64,000 nt of DNA from Terasakiella pusilla DSM 6293 (lineage in GTDB: Bacteria > Pseudomonadota > Alphaproteobacteria > Rhodospirillales > Terasakiellaceae). Location: the NCBI RefSeq assembly GCF_000688235.1, contig NZ_JHYO01000011.1, positions 1-64,000 of the forward strand, given 5' to 3'. Shown here in pieces: positions 17,276-27,734 of this stretch. The notes beneath the pieces were generated by a model. It worked only from the letters and a program-made list of their open reading frames with translations. It did no database searches and was not told the origin of the DNA. Every line of letters begins with the position of its first letter. Within the stretch, counting starts at the first letter, position 1. The position numbers and the translations under genes were made by a program.

Positions 17276-19054
17276 GTGCCAGAGGGGCGGAGCAGACCTA
17301 GCCCATATTTGATGTTGCTGAACAAGCTGGTGAAAAACGATCAGCTTGTCATCACGTTATTGGCTGTCCTGATTGGTGCGGGCGTCGGCTATCTTGCTAT
17401 TTTATTTCTGGAACTGATCGATTTGATCCAGACCTATATGCTGGGCATCAGTGGCGCGTGGCTTGTGGACTATATCACGCATATGCCAGCGTGGCGGGTG
17501 ATCCTTATACCTGCTGTGGGCGGGTTGTTGGTTGGATTGTTGCTCCATCACCTCATGCCCGGTGGCAAGCCCAAGGGGCCTGCGGATGTAATCGCGGCCT
17601 GTGAGGTCCATGGCGGTCATATTTCCATGCGCGAAGGGGTGTTGGCGACCTTGGCAAGCGCCTTGTCCTTGGGCGCAGGGGCTTCGGTCGGACGCGAAGG
17701 GCCGGTGGTGCATATGGGGGCGGCTTTTGCCTCTTGGTTTTCTGAAAAGTTACAGCTTTCGCGCTCCAATGTACGCATTTTGCTGGGCTGTGGAGTCGCG
17801 GCTGCGGTGTCGGCCTCTTTCAACGCGCCGATCGCAGGTGCGTTGTTTGCACAGGAAGTTATCCTTAGTCACTATGCCCTTAAAGCTTTTGCGCCGGTGG
17901 TGATTTCCAGTATCGCAGGCACGGTCGTTGCCCATCAAGTGGTCGGCAATGTGAAAGCTTTTGAATTACAGGCCTATCACTTTGCCTCTTACCTTGAATT
18001 TCCCGCCTTTGCGGGGGTGGGGGTCCTAAGTGGGCTGGTTGCGATCTCGTTTATCTGGTTGATCTTGCGTCTGCAAAAAGAAACGGAAAAATTACCGATC
18101 CCGGTCTGGGGGCGTCCGGCCCTTGGCGGCGTGATCGTTGGGGTGATTGCGCTTTGGTATCCTGAAGTCTTGGGTGTTGGCTATGAGGCCACAGACAGCG
18201 CGTTAAATGGACAATATGCCTTGACCATGTTGCTGGGGTTATTTGTCTTTAAATTTTTGGCAACGGTGATCTGTCTCGGATTCGGCTTTGCGGGCGGTGT
18301 TTTTAGTCCCTCCCTTGTGATCGGGGCGATGTGGGGCGGGACTTTGGGGGTCATTGCAACGCAGATTTACCCTGACCTGTCCTCCGGTCCGGCGGCGTAT
18401 TCGCTGATTGGCATGGCGTCTATGGCTGCGGCTGTTTTGGGGGCACCGATTTCGACCACGCTTATTATCTTTGAGTTGACGGGTGATTATACGCTGACCA
18501 TCGCGGTGATGTGCGGCTGCGTCATGGCAACGCTGGTGAATGACCAATTGGGGCGACAGTCGTTCTTTTACGAACAGTTAAAAGGGCGGGGCATTGATCT
18601 CATCGACAACTTTAGCAGCGTCATTCTGCGTCAGATCAAGGTCAACGACATCTTGGTGCGCGAAGGTGTTTATGTCAGTGTCGATACCAAGTTGCATGTG
18701 TTGCGTAACGAACTGCTGCATGCACCGGACGGGGTGGTCTTTGTGGTTGCTCATGATCGCAGCCTCTATGGGGCGGTGAGTTGGGACAATATGCCGGAAG
18801 ATATTTTTGATCGGAATCTGGATATGCTGGTGATTGCTGCTGATGTGGCGGATCGCCGTCCACCGGTACTCAAGACCGTTGATAATCTGGAAATTACTCA
18901 GGCGATCTTTAAAGAATCGTGTTACGAGCAAATAGCGGTTGTCAGTACCAACGCGGATCGCGCCTATCTGGGCTGTGTGGAAGAACGTGAAGTCATGGCG
19001 GCCTACAATCATGCCCTGATGCGAAAAAGACGACAGGAACAAGGCAGCGAATAA
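17276..19054 (+). CDS. ClC-family chloride channel/transporter
   Basis: A 592-residue membrane protein of the voltage-gated ClC family. The gating glutamate is Glu141 in 'SVGREGPVVHMGAAF'; 'FAGGVFSPSLVIGAMWG' is the second anion-binding loop (GxFxP). The GSGIP segment is altered to 'GGKPKGPADVI', as in many bacterial proteins annotated as voltage-gated ClC, so whether it is a channel or H+/Cl- antiporter cannot be told. A C-terminal region of about 140 residues looks like a CBS pair. GTG start at 17276 with AAGGA upstream. It is probably monocistronic. Confidence 0.9.
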   Translation: MPEGRSRPSPYLMLLNKLVKNDQLVITLLAVLIGAGVGYLAILFLELIDLIQTYMLGISGAWLVDYITHMPAWRVILIPAVGGLLVGLLLHHLMPGGKPKGPADVIAACEVHGGHISMREGVLATLASALSLGAGASVGREGPVVHMGAAFASWFSEKLQLSRSNVRILLGCGVAAAVSASFNAPIAGALFAQEVILSHYALKAFAPVVISSIAGTVVAHQVVGNVKAFELQAYHFASYLEFPAFAGVGVLSGLVAISFIWLILRLQKETEKLPIPVWGRPALGGVIVGVIALWYPEVLGVGYEATDSALNGQYALTMLLGLFVFKFLATVICLGFGFAGGVFSPSLVIGAMWGGTLGVIATQIYPDLSSGPAAYSLIGMASMAAAVLGAPISTTLIIFELTGDYTLTIAVMCGCVMATLVNDQLGRQSFFYEQLKGRGIDLIDNFSSVILRQIKVNDILVREGVYVSVDTKLHVLRNELLHAPDGVVFVVAHDRSLYGAVSWDNMPEDIFDRNLDMLVIAADVADRRPPVLKTVDNLEITQAIFKESCYEQIAVVSTNADRAYLGCVEEREVMAAYNHALMRKRRQEQGSE

Positions 19055-19104
19055 AATTTTCGTTCCCCCTTTGTTTCTTTTTAAGGCGATGTTATAAGAC
19101 AGCT

Positions 19105-21408
19105 ATGAACGATCCATTTGATTTCAGCGATGACGCGTATGATTCTGCCCCCACAACACCTGTGGCGCAGGGTCCGGCCCCTTATGTGACAGAACTTAAC
19201 CCTGAACAGCGCATGGCTGTTGAGGTAACGGACGGCCCTGTGCTGGTGCTGGCTGGGGCAGGTACGGGGAAAACCCGCGTGCTGACAACCCGTTTGGCCC
19301 ATATCATGGATCAGGGGCTGGCTTATCCCGGTGAGATCATGGCAGTGACCTTTACCAATAAGGCCGCGATGGAGATGAAGGAACGGGTCGCCGGTATTTT
19401 GGGGCGTCCTGTTGAAGGCTGGTGGCTGGGCACGTTCCACGCGCTGGCGGCACGCATGGTGCGCGCCCATGCGGAAGTGGTGGGCCTGCAATCCAATTTC
19501 ACCATCATTGATACGGATGACCAGTTGCGCCTGCTGAAGCAGATCATGGAAGCGGAGTTTATCGACGAAAAGAAAAACCCGGCCCGTAATCTGATGGGGG
19601 TGATCCAACGCTGGAAAGACCGGGGTGTGACGCCGGATAAAGTGTCCCCCAGCGAAGGCACGGCTTATGCCGATGGCGCGGCAAGCCGGATCTATAAAAT
19701 TTACCAGGAACGTTTGCGTCTGAACAATGCGTGTGATTTTGGCGATCTGTTGCTGCATGTGTTGACGATTTTCTCTCAGGAACCGCAAATTCTGGAACAA
19801 TATCAGCGCCGCTTCCGTTACATCTTGGTGGATGAGTATCAAGATACCAACGTGTCACAATATCTGTGGCTGCGACTATTGGCGAAACAGCACAAAAATA
19901 TCTGTTGTGTGGGCGATGATGATCAGTCGATCTATTCGTGGCGGGGGGCGGAAGTCGCGAATATCCTGAAGTTTGAAAAAGACTTCCCCGGGGCAAAAGT
20001 GATCCGTCTGGAGCGCAATTACCGCTCGACCGAACATATTCTGGGCGCGGCCTCCGGTCTGATCTCTTACAACGAAGACCGATTGGGCAAGACCCTTCAG
20101 CCGCAAAAGAAAGAAGAAGCCATCAAGGTGCGGGTAGAAAGTTTGTGGGATGGAGAGTCCGAGGCCCGTTTTGTGGGGGACGAGATCGAAACCCTGCAAC
20201 GCCAAGGTCAAAGCCTTGATGAGATTGCGATCTTGGTGCGCGCAGGTTTCCAGACCCGTGAGTTTGAAGAGCGCATGATCACCCTTGGCATTCCCTATAA
20301 GGTCGTTGGCGGTTTGCGTTTTTATGAACGTGAAGAAGTGCGCGATGCCATTGCCTACCTGCGGGTGGTGAACCAGCCAAGCGATAGTCTGGCGCTGGAA
20401 CGTGTGATCAACAAACCACGTCGCGGCTTTGGCCCGAAGGTGATGAGTACCCTGTTTGAATATTCCCGATCAAGTGAGGTGCCGCTGTACGAGGTGATCC
20501 GCGTGTTGATTGATACCGATGAGATCGCGCCGAAAGCGCGCGGCGCTTTGCGTCAGTTAATCGAATATTTCGAACTTTGGCGGTCCTTGAAAGAAGGGCT
20601 GGAGGTGGATGATCTGGTCGGGCAGATATTGGACGAGTCGGGCTATATGGACTGGCGCGTCGAGGAAGCCAAAAAGGGCAAGGACATGAAAGCCCAAGGC
20701 CGGGTGGATAACTTGAAAGAACTTGTGTCCGGTCTCAAAGAGTTTGAAAGCCTGGAAGAGTTTTTGGAACACGTCTCCCTTGTGATGGATGTGAAGGATC
20801 GAGAAAACGATCCGAAAGTTACCATCATGACCCTGCATGCGGCCAAAGGTCTTGAATTTGATAACGTTTTCTTGCCCGGTTGGGAGGAAGGGACGTTCCC
20901 GAACCAGCGGGCGTTGGACGAGTCGGGCAATAGTGCACTGGAAGAAGAACGCCGTCTGGGCTATGTGGGCATTACACGGGCGCGTAAACGCTCAATTATT
21001 TCTTATGCCATGCGTCGTCGGGTGTTTGGTCAGTATAATGACATGCTGCCGTCGCGTTTTGTCGATGAGTTACCGGATATCCATATCCAAAAGGGTGGGG
21101 AAACCGGCACCAGTCAAGGCGATTATGGGGGCGGCAACTTTGCCTACAGCGGATTTAATGATCGCGGCGGGCAACGTTTTACCTATCGCGGCAAGCGTGA
21201 GACACGGGCTGAAAAACTGGTCACCATTGATGCCTATGACGTCAAGGTATCAGACCCTGCTGACGGGGGCTTCCGTAAAGGGGACCATGTGCAACACGCC
21301 AAGTTTGGTAAAGGCGTTGTGCTGAATGTGGATGGGAATAAATTGGATATTGCTTTTGCCACGGGGGGGCGCAAAAAAGTAATGGATAATTTTGTCGATA
21401 AAATCTAG
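19105..21408 (+). CDS. uvrD: UvrD/PcrA-type DNA helicase
   Basis: A 767-residue superfamily 1A 3'-5' helicase. Motif I 'GAGTGKT' is at 51-57, motif II 'ILVDEYQDTN' follows, and 'VTIMTLHAAKGLEFDNVFLPG' and 'EERRLGYVGITRARK' are motifs V/VI. The final about 50 residues, beginning 'FRKGDHVQHAKFGKGVVLNV', match the Tudor-like RNA polymerase-binding tail of PcrA/UvrD. Roles are nucleotide excision repair, mismatch repair and removal of stalled polymerases. Its last four bases overlap the end of the convergent GIY-YIG gene. Confidence 0.95.
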   Translation: MNDPFDFSDDAYDSAPTTPVAQGPAPYVTELNPEQRMAVEVTDGPVLVLAGAGTGKTRVLTTRLAHIMDQGLAYPGEIMAVTFTNKAAMEMKERVAGILGRPVEGWWLGTFHALAARMVRAHAEVVGLQSNFTIIDTDDQLRLLKQIMEAEFIDEKKNPARNLMGVIQRWKDRGVTPDKVSPSEGTAYADGAASRIYKIYQERLRLNNACDFGDLLLHVLTIFSQEPQILEQYQRRFRYILVDEYQDTNVSQYLWLRLLAKQHKNICCVGDDDQSIYSWRGAEVANILKFEKDFPGAKVIRLERNYRSTEHILGAASGLISYNEDRLGKTLQPQKKEEAIKVRVESLWDGESEARFVGDEIETLQRQGQSLDEIAILVRAGFQTREFEERMITLGIPYKVVGGLRFYEREEVRDAIAYLRVVNQPSDSLALERVINKPRRGFGPKVMSTLFEYSRSSEVPLYEVIRVLIDTDEIAPKARGALRQLIEYFELWRSLKEGLEVDDLVGQILDESGYMDWRVEEAKKGKDMKAQGRVDNLKELVSGLKEFESLEEFLEHVSLVMDVKDRENDPKVTIMTLHAAKGLEFDNVFLPGWEEGTFPNQRALDESGNSALEEERRLGYVGITRARKRSIISYAMRRRVFGQYNDMLPSRFVDELPDIHIQKGGETGTSQGDYGGGNFAYSGFNDRGGQRFTYRGKRETRAEKLVTIDAYDVKVSDPADGGFRKGDHVQHAKFGKGVVLNVDGNKLDIAFATGGRKKVMDNFVDKI

Positions 21409-21989
21409 GCAGTGCGCAAAATATCAAAAGGTTTATGCGTCGTGGGCTGGAAGCAATGGGGGTCGGGCTCATGATGGTCAGCAGAGGCCGGAAGGTGGAT
21501 GTTGAGCAGCGGCAGGACCGTTAGAATGTGTTCCAAAAACAGGTCCATATCAGCGAGGTCCGAGTCGGGGAGACTGTCGAATTTCGGGGTTGCTTTGTTG
21601 AGCATGAGAATGCTTTGAGTGTTGAGCACATGAAAGATCAATTGGCTTTCAAGGTATTTTACGTGGGATTTTGTTAGGTTTTTGTCCTTACTGGTAATGA
21701 TGCATACTCTATCCCATGTATTGTCGAGCGTTTGATTGTGTTTTGCCAGTCGGTTTGCCACATGGTCACTTTCCCCGACGTAAATAGCGGTCTTTTGTGC
21801 ATATTCTTGTAAGTGCCCAAATAAAAAATAGAGGCCTGTTCGATGAAAATCCTGTTTGGCGAGGATGGTGGGCAGTTGACTGCGAGGAGTGACAAATATT
21901 TGTCCTGTCCAGTTCATGATCTCGATGGATAAACTCCCATGAGGGCAGCCGTCTAAAAGAAACATTTTTATGGTTTTACTTCGCCTCAT
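21405..21989 (-). CDS. GIY-YIG nuclease-like protein
   Basis: A protein of up to 194 residues. A GIY-YIG-type core is visible as 'TGLYFLFG' (51-58), 'AIYVGESDHVANRL' (68-81, with Arg80 as the expected catalytic arginine), and a later 'YLESQLI' Glu. The first element is GLY rather than GIY, normal for this branch. Such single-domain proteins bind or cut DNA, but most have no known role. No strong ribosome site precedes 21989; the later in-frame ATGs at 21965 and 21917 are alternatives. It ends convergently with uvrD, overlapping by four bases. Confidence 0.65.
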   Translation of the reverse strand: MRRSKTIKMFLLDGCPHGSLSIEIMNWTGQIFVTPRSQLPTILAKQDFHRTGLYFLFGHLQEYAQKTAIYVGESDHVANRLAKHNQTLDNTWDRVCIITSKDKNLTKSHVKYLESQLIFHVLNTQSILMLNKATPKFDSLPDSDLADMDLFLEHILTVLPLLNIHLPASADHHEPDPHCFQPTTHKPFDILRTA

Positions 21990-22222
21990 TTTACAACCCT
22001 GTGCAGCTCTTGTTTACCTTTAGCTGTTAAAAGAATTAACTGTGCCATTTATTAATCATAAACGTTAAAATACTCTTACTGGTTGTTGTTTTTAGGGGGT
22101 GCGTATAACTTGTGAATGAGTGTTGTGGTCATTTCCTTATGGTGTTTTTATGGGAGAATGGGTACTTTCCTTGATCAATATCTTTGTTCATATTGTTTTT
22201 TTAGTTGTCAGGTGGAAGAAAA

Positions 22223-23239
22223 ATGAGCGCGTTTAAATCCGCTATTTCAAAAGTTGTTTTGGGGTCTATCCTTTTATCCCCCGCTGTTGCACAGGCAGAC
22301 GGCTGGGACGGCTGGGACGGCTGGACGGTCAATCTGGCAACTGAAAACGATATGTTTGGGTCAGAGAACGACCGTCATTACACCCATGGCACCCGTTTAT
22401 CCTTTGCCCCGCCGGAAGGGGAAGTTGCGGATTGGATGCGCGATGCGGCGACCTATTTTCCGCTTTTTTCCGATCAAGGGAAGTTACGCGCAAGTTATGC
22501 CTTGGGCCAGAACCTCTATACCCCGTCGGATATCTCCATCACCGACCCGAATGAAATGGATCGTCCCTATGCGGGTTGGCTTTACGGCAGCTTTGGTCTT
22601 GTGTCCGATCTTGGGGATCGCATCGATACGTTGGAGTTGACGGTGGGGGTTGTCGGCCCCGCCTCCTTGGGGGAGCAAACCCAGAAGTATGTTCATAAGC
22701 TTGTAGATAGCCCGGACCCGAAAGGTTGGGATCATCAGCTTAAAAACGAACCCGGCATCGTTTTGACGTATGAGCGTAAGATCAGGCGTTTTTTGACGTT
22801 GGATACCGGCTTGCATGGTCTTGAAATTGATGCCACCCCCCATGCTGGTTTGTCGTTGGGGAATATTTTTACCCATGCCGAAGTCGGTACCATGTTTCGC
22901 ATGGGCTGGGATTTAGATAAGGATCGTGGCGGTCCCCCGCGTATTCGCCCAAGCTTGCCGGGCAGTGATTATTATTCCAAGTCGGACGGATTTGGATGGT
23001 ATCTATTTGCAGGTGTGGCCGGTCGGGCAGTTGGCAGGAACATTTTTTTGGACGGCAATAGCTTTACCAGCAGCTATGATGCTGATAAAAAGCATTTCGT
23101 TGCGGATGCTCAAGTCGGCATTGCGCTGCGGTACGATGATTTTCGTCTAGCTTATACCCAAATCATCCGCACCAAAGAATTTAAAGACCAACAAAAGCCT
23201 GATCGATACGGGGCAATTACGCTTTCCTATCAGTTCTAG
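22223..23239 (+). CDS. lpxR: LpxR-family outer-membrane lipid A deacylase
   Basis: A 338-residue predicted beta-barrel with a signal peptide ending near 'AVAQA'. The family's catalytic region is present: 'NLATENDMFG' (Asn42-Asp43), 'RHYTHGTRLSF' and the His of 'GWDHQLKNEPG', matching the Asn/Asp/Thr/His residues known from Salmonella LpxR. The C-terminal 'AITLSYQF' ends in aromatic Phe, as in outer-membrane proteins. LpxR removes the 3'-acyloxyacyl chain of lipid A. Right after the signal sits an odd GWDGWDGW repeat. Start at 22223 follows GGTGGAAG. The prmA gene follows by 16 bp. Confidence 0.85.
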   Translation: MSAFKSAISKVVLGSILLSPAVAQADGWDGWDGWTVNLATENDMFGSENDRHYTHGTRLSFAPPEGEVADWMRDAATYFPLFSDQGKLRASYALGQNLYTPSDISITDPNEMDRPYAGWLYGSFGLVSDLGDRIDTLELTVGVVGPASLGEQTQKYVHKLVDSPDPKGWDHQLKNEPGIVLTYERKIRRFLTLDTGLHGLEIDATPHAGLSLGNIFTHAEVGTMFRMGWDLDKDRGGPPRIRPSLPGSDYYSKSDGFGWYLFAGVAGRAVGRNIFLDGNSFTSSYDADKKHFVADAQVGIALRYDDFRLAYTQIIRTKEFKDQQKPDRYGAITLSYQF

Positions 23240-23255
23240 GCTGAGAAGAGGGACC

Positions 23256-24131
23256 ATGTCCGATAGATTATGGCGCATTGATTTGTCTGTTACGCCGGAA
23301 CTTGCAGACGCTTACGAATATGCATTGGAAGATTTTTGCGTCGCGGTGACACAGTATCTGGACGATGACGAACTCGCTCAACGCCTGGAAGCCTACGCTG
23401 AAGTGCAGCCGGATGAAGAAGCCTTGCGCGCCTCTGTGCTTGCTGTCTCCGAACGTATGGGGGCAAGCGCCCCTGAGGTGACGATTACCGAAGTGCAAAA
23501 CAAAGACTGGCTGGCAGAATATGCCCGCAAGTATCCGCCGCTGCAAATCGGTCGATACTTTATCTATGGTTCACACTTTCAAGGTCGTTTGCCCGCAGGT
23601 AAAATTGCTTTGAAGGTCGAAGCAGCAACCGCTTTTGGCACGGGCGAACATGCCTCCACCAATGGCTGTTTGCAGGCGCTGGATAAACTCTCCAAAAAAT
23701 ACCGCTTTAACCGTCCACTCGATATGGGCTGCGGGTCTGCGATCCTTGCCATGGCGATTGCAAAAACCTGGGGGGCCTCCGTGGTTGCCAGTGACATTGA
23801 TGCACAATCGGTGGACGTCGCGCGCTTTAATGCGGAAGTCAACGGGATCGGCAGCTATATCCTGCCTGTGTGTGGTGATGGCTATCGCACCCCTTCTGTA
23901 ACGCGCAATGGGCCATATGATCTGATTATGGCGAATATTCTCGCCCGTCCTTTGTCGTCTATGGCAAAAGATCTGGCGAAACATCTGCAACCCGGTGGGT
24001 TTGCCATCCTTGCCGGTTTCCTTGAGCGCGATGCCAATTGGGTCTTTGCGGCGCACCGCTGCCATGGATTGGTCCTTGTGGATCGTATCAAGGTCAATGG
24101 CTGGCAGACCTTGGTTCTACGTAAAAAATAA
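23256..24131 (+). CDS. prmA: Ribosomal protein L11 methyltransferase
   Basis: A 291-residue protein with the PrmA layout: an N-terminal substrate-recognition domain, then 'TAFGTGEHASTNGCLQAL', the SAM motif 'LDMGCGSAILAMAIAK' and the catalytic-loop motif 'DLIMANILARPL'. It trimethylates lysines and the N-terminus of ribosomal protein L11 in the cytosol. The family is not essential and is broadly conserved. It lies 16 bp after lpxR, probably on the same transcript, and ends at a strong terminator. Confidence 0.9.
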   Translation: MSDRLWRIDLSVTPELADAYEYALEDFCVAVTQYLDDDELAQRLEAYAEVQPDEEALRASVLAVSERMGASAPEVTITEVQNKDWLAEYARKYPPLQIGRYFIYGSHFQGRLPAGKIALKVEAATAFGTGEHASTNGCLQALDKLSKKYRFNRPLDMGCGSAILAMAIAKTWGASVVASDIDAQSVDVARFNAEVNGIGSYILPVCGDGYRTPSVTRNGPYDLIMANILARPLSSMAKDLAKHLQPGGFAILAGFLERDANWVFAAHRCHGLVLVDRIKVNGWQTLVLRKK

Positions 24132-24135
24132 AGAT

Positions 24136-24176
24136 AAAAAAACGGCGTCACTTTCAGGGAAAGGACGCCGTTTTTG
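24136..24176. terminator. Bidirectional intrinsic terminator
   Basis: AAAAACGGCGTC (ending 24149) pairs with GACGCCGTTTTT (24164-24175). Runs of A and T flank the stem on both strands, serving prmA and the convergent chemoreceptor gene. Confidence 0.9.
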
Positions 24177-24191
24177 TTTTTAGTGTCCGTC

Positions 24192-25892
24192 TTAGTTTAC
24201 GTCACGGATGCTGTTAAGGAAGTCTTCGACTTCTTTGTTGAGTTTGTCTGTCGGTTCTTTCAAATCTTCCGCCGCCCAAGTGACTTGAATGGCTGTGCTA
24301 TGAGATTGTGCTGCGTTTCGCGTCATGTTGACGATCCGGTCTGCCACGGCTTGGGCATCGCGGCTTACATTCTGTACGTTTGACGCGATTTCAGAGGTTG
24401 TGGCGTTCTGTTCCTCCACGCTGGAGGCAATGGAGGCTGAGATTTCGTCGATTTGATGAATGGTTGCGCTGATGTCGGCGATGGCTTCGACCGCCTCCCC
24501 TGTCGCCCCTTGGATTTTGGAGATTTGGCGCGCGATTTCATCGGTGGCGCTGGCGGTCTGATTGGCAAGGTTCTTCACCTCGCTGGCCACAACGGCAAAC
24601 CCTTTACCGGCATCGCCTGCGCGCGCGGCCTCAATGGTGGCGTTGAGGGCAAGCAGGTTTGTCTGTTCCGCAATGTCTGTGATCAGGTTGACCACTTCCC
24701 CAATGCGTTGGGCGGCTTCGGCCAGGCCATTGACCTTGGTATTGGCGGCTTCGGCTTTATGGACGGCTTGGTTGGCGATATCTGTGGACAGGACCACTTG
24801 TTCGCCAATTTCACTGATGGCTTTGGACAGTTCATGCGTGGCGGCGGCAACCGCATCTGCATTGGTGGTCGTGCGCTCTGAGGCTTCGGCGACTTCCATA
24901 GATTGACTGGTGTCACTGTCTGAGCTGGCGTTTCCATCGGAATTTGTGATGGACAGAATATCTGACGTTTTATCTGCAAGGGTATGAATAACGGAGGAAA
25001 CGGAGCTTTCCAGATGATCGGCAAGACAGTGCATCTGTTGGCGATTGGCTTCTTCCTGTTCTTTTCGGCTGGCTTCCTGCGAATTGCGCATATTTTCCAT
25101 CTCGACCAGATTGTCTTTAAAGACAGAGAGTGCGCTTGCCATTTCGCCCACTTCATCGGTGCGACCTTCGGCGGGGATGATCACATCCAATTGACCGCCT
25201 GCCAATGTCTGCATGGCGCGGGTGATGTTGCGCACAGGTCGGGAAATGCTGGTGGCGATTATAATGGCGATGACGAAGGTTCCGACCAGAACGGCGATCA
25301 CGATGGCCGCATTCAGGGAGACCATTTTATCAATCGCTTTCAACGCCATGGCAAAATTGTCATCCGCAGAGGCTTTCCAATTGACGACCTGATTGCCGAT
25401 CGTGGTGTTGAACTGGGTGAAAAGGTCATCGACCTCAAACATAAAGACAGCCGCCATGGAGGCATCTTCGGCGGCACTTTCCAGGACATCTGCAGCTGCT
25501 TTGGTGTAAATGCCTGAAAGTTCGACGATTTTATCGACCGCCTTTTGTTCTTCTTCATCAAAATTATAGGTTTTGGTAAAGGTATTAATCTGCGCCGTCA
25601 TCGCTTCAAGTTTTTGGGCGATGGTTTGACGTTGCTCGGCTTGGGTGGCTTCCTCACTCAAGCCGGTGCTGGCCCATGCGATCATCCGCAGCATGCTGCC
25701 GTTGATGTCACCAAGGCTATGTTGCAGGTCCATGGAAGCGACAACTTTGGCCGTGTTTTGATTAAACAACTCGTCCATTGTCGTGCGAATGGTCTGGATG
25801 CCGGAATAGGAAAGCCAGGATAAAAAAATCAGTGAAATCGTGAAAATAACAGGAGAAACGAGTAGTTTCTTTGTAATACTCCAGTTTTTCAT
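24192..25892 (-). CDS. Methyl-accepting chemotaxis protein
   Basis: A 566-residue chemoreceptor: first membrane helix about 10-31, a periplasmic helical sensor of about 155 residues (four-helix-bundle type, 'MNELF'-like start not resolved further), second helix about 190-212, HAMP (about 213-265), then a cytoplasmic signalling domain. The highly conserved hairpin tip reads '[20 protein letters not shown]' and '[15 protein letters not shown]'. A Ser/Asp-rich linker ('[11 protein letters not shown]') precedes the signalling helices. No CheR-tethering pentapeptide is at the C-terminus. The ligand cannot be predicted. It is monocistronic. Confidence 0.92.
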   Translation of the reverse strand: MKNWSITKKLLVSPVIFTISLIFLSWLSYSGIQTIRTTMDELFNQNTAKVVASMDLQHSLGDINGSMLRMIAWASTGLSEEATQAEQRQTIAQKLEAMTAQINTFTKTYNFDEEEQKAVDKIVELSGIYTKAAADVLESAAEDASMAAVFMFEVDDLFTQFNTTIGNQVVNWKASADDNFAMALKAIDKMVSLNAAIVIAVLVGTFVIAIIIATSISRPVRNITRAMQTLAGGQLDVIIPAEGRTDEVGEMASALSVFKDNLVEMENMRNSQEASRKEQEEANRQQMHCLADHLESSVSSVIHTLADKTSDILSITNSDGNASSDSDTSQSMEVAEASERTTTNADAVAAATHELSKAISEIGEQVVLSTDIANQAVHKAEAANTKVNGLAEAAQRIGEVVNLITDIAEQTNLLALNATIEAARAGDAGKGFAVVASEVKNLANQTASATDEIARQISKIQGATGEAVEAIADISATIHQIDEISASIASSVEEQNATTSEIASNVQNVSRDAQAVADRIVNMTRNAAQSHSTAIQVTWAAEDLKEPTDKLNKEVEDFLNSIRDVN

Positions 25893-26087
25893 GGTGGAAG
25901 CCTCATCTGCAGATATACGTATTTTATTTTATTTTGACTCTATCTCCGGTTTAGAATGACTACAAGGCGCACATTGTAAGGAATTGTAATCCGCGCTTAA
26001 TCTTTTCGAAAAATGTGCTGTTTATTGACATATGCCAGCAGGCGTCCTAGGTTGCGCAGGTTTTTACTTTCATCAGATATATAAAAG

Positions 26088-27734
26088 ATGACACGTCCCC
26101 TCAGTCTCGCCCTTGCCCAGCTTAATCCGACCGTTGGCGCCATTGAAAAGAATATGGAGCTTTTGTCGCGGGCTTATCAAAAAGCACAATCTGCTCAGGC
26201 CGATTTATTGGTCACGGCAGAATTATTGACCACAGGCTATCCACCGGAAGATCTGGTGTTGAAACCGGCTTTTCAGGAAGCGGTGGAAGACGCGGTTCAT
26301 AGGTTTGCACAAACCACTAAAGGGTCTGAAACCGGTGTGTTGTTGGGGACGCCCTGGCGGGTCGACGAACGTCTCTATAACGCAGCGGTCCTGATTTTTG
26401 ACGGGGATGTGCAGGATGTGGTCCTGAAACGCCATCTGCCCAACTATGGTGTGTTTGACGAACTGCGTGTCTTTAGCGCCGGTCGGGAAAATCACTGTGT
26501 TTCCTTTAAAGGTCATACTTTAGGGGTCATGATCTGTGAGGATATGTGGTTTGAAGATGTGGCGGCAGACCTCAAGTTTTTAAATGCGGAAATGTTGATC
26601 ACGCTCAATGGCTCCCCCTTTGAAGCGGATAAACCCTCCACCCGTTATGACCTCGCGCGTGAACGTGTGGCCGAAACCGGTGTGCCGTTGGTGTACGTTA
26701 ATCAGGTTGGCGGGCAGGATGAACTGGTCTTTGACGGGGCATCCTTCGTGATGAATGAAAAAGGCGAATGCGTCTGCTTGCTACGTCATTGGGTGGAAGA
26801 TATCGAAGTCGTCACCTTTAAAGATGGTGTGATCACGGGCCCGCAGGAAGAAGATAGCGAGGGGCTGGAGGCGCTTTATCAGGCGATGGTTCTGGGCTTG
26901 CGCGATTATGTTAACAAAAACGGATTTCCCGGTGTGGTCTTGGGCCTGTCGGGGGGAATCGACAGCGCTTTGTCGGCAGCGGTGGCTGTGGATGCCTTAG
27001 GGGCTGATCGGGTTCATTGTGTGATGATGCCATCGCCCTACACGTCGCAAGAAAGTCTGGATGACGGGGCAGGCTGCGCCGATCTGTTGGGGGTTAAATA
27101 CGAAAGTGTCTCCATCGAACCGGTGATGCAGGCTTATGACCAGATGCTTTCGCCGCTGTTTACAGGTCGTAAAGCCGATATTACGGAAGAGAATATTCAG
27201 TCACGCGCGCGCGGGCTGTTGTTGATGGCGCTGTCCAACAAGTTTGGTCACATGCTGCTGACAACCGGCAATAAGTCTGAAATGTCGGTGGGATACGCCA
27301 CCATTTATGGGGATATGTGCGGCGGTTATTCTGTCCTCAAAGACGTCTATAAAATGACGGTCTTTGCCTTATGCAAATGGCGCAACGATCATAAGCCAGT
27401 GGGCTGCCTTGGGCCGGATGGTCCGGTGATGCCGGAAAATGTGATTTCCAAACCCCCAACGGCAGAGCTGCGCCCGGGGCAAAAAGACGAAGACAGTCTG
27501 CCCCCTTACCAAATTCTGGACGATATACTAGAATGTCTGGTCGAGAAAGAATACTCCTTGGATGATGTTGTGGCTTGCGGTCACGACGCAGCGGTGGTAC
27601 GCCGTATCTGGAGATTGCTTGATCGTGCAGAATATAAACGTCGTCAGGCACCTCCCGGTGTTAAATTAACGTCGCGTGCTTTTGGCCGCGATCGCCGATA
27701 TCCTCTAACCAATGGTTTTACGAGTCTAATATGA
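26088..27734 (+). CDS. nadE: Glutamine-dependent NAD+ synthetase
   Basis: A 548-residue two-domain enzyme that amidates deamido-NAD using ammonia from glutamine. The N-terminal nitrilase-type glutaminase shows the Glu-Lys-Cys triad in 'TAELLTTGYPPEDL', 'LKRHLPNYGVFDE' and 'GVMICEDMWF'. The C-terminal synthetase has the PP-loop 'LGLSGGIDSALSAAVAVDAL' near residue 288, and 'TTGNKSEMSVGYATIYGDM'. Its stop overlaps the gltX start (ATGA), so the two are translationally coupled. Confidence 0.95.
   Translation: MTRPLSLALAQLNPTVGAIEKNMELLSRAYQKAQSAQADLLVTAELLTTGYPPEDLVLKPAFQEAVEDAVHRFAQTTKGSETGVLLGTPWRVDERLYNAAVLIFDGDVQDVVLKRHLPNYGVFDELRVFSAGRENHCVSFKGHTLGVMICEDMWFEDVAADLKFLNAEMLITLNGSPFEADKPSTRYDLARERVAETGVPLVYVNQVGGQDELVFDGASFVMNEKGECVCLLRHWVEDIEVVTFKDGVITGPQEEDSEGLEALYQAMVLGLRDYVNKNGFPGVVLGLSGGIDSALSAAVAVDALGADRVHCVMMPSPYTSQESLDDGAGCADLLGVKYESVSIEPVMQAYDQMLSPLFTGRKADITEENIQSRARGLLLMALSNKFGHMLLTTGNKSEMSVGYATIYGDMCGGYSVLKDVYKMTVFALCKWRNDHKPVGCLGPDGPVMPENVISKPPTAELRPGQKDEDSLPPYQILDDILECLVEKEYSLDDVVACGHDAAVVRRIWRLLDRAEYKRRQAPPGVKLTSRAFGRDRRYPLTNGFTSLI

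Noticed and set aside
22301-22330. Tandem GGCTGGGAC units as a separate repeat element
   Set aside because: They lie within the lpxR-like coding sequence and are treated as part of that protein.
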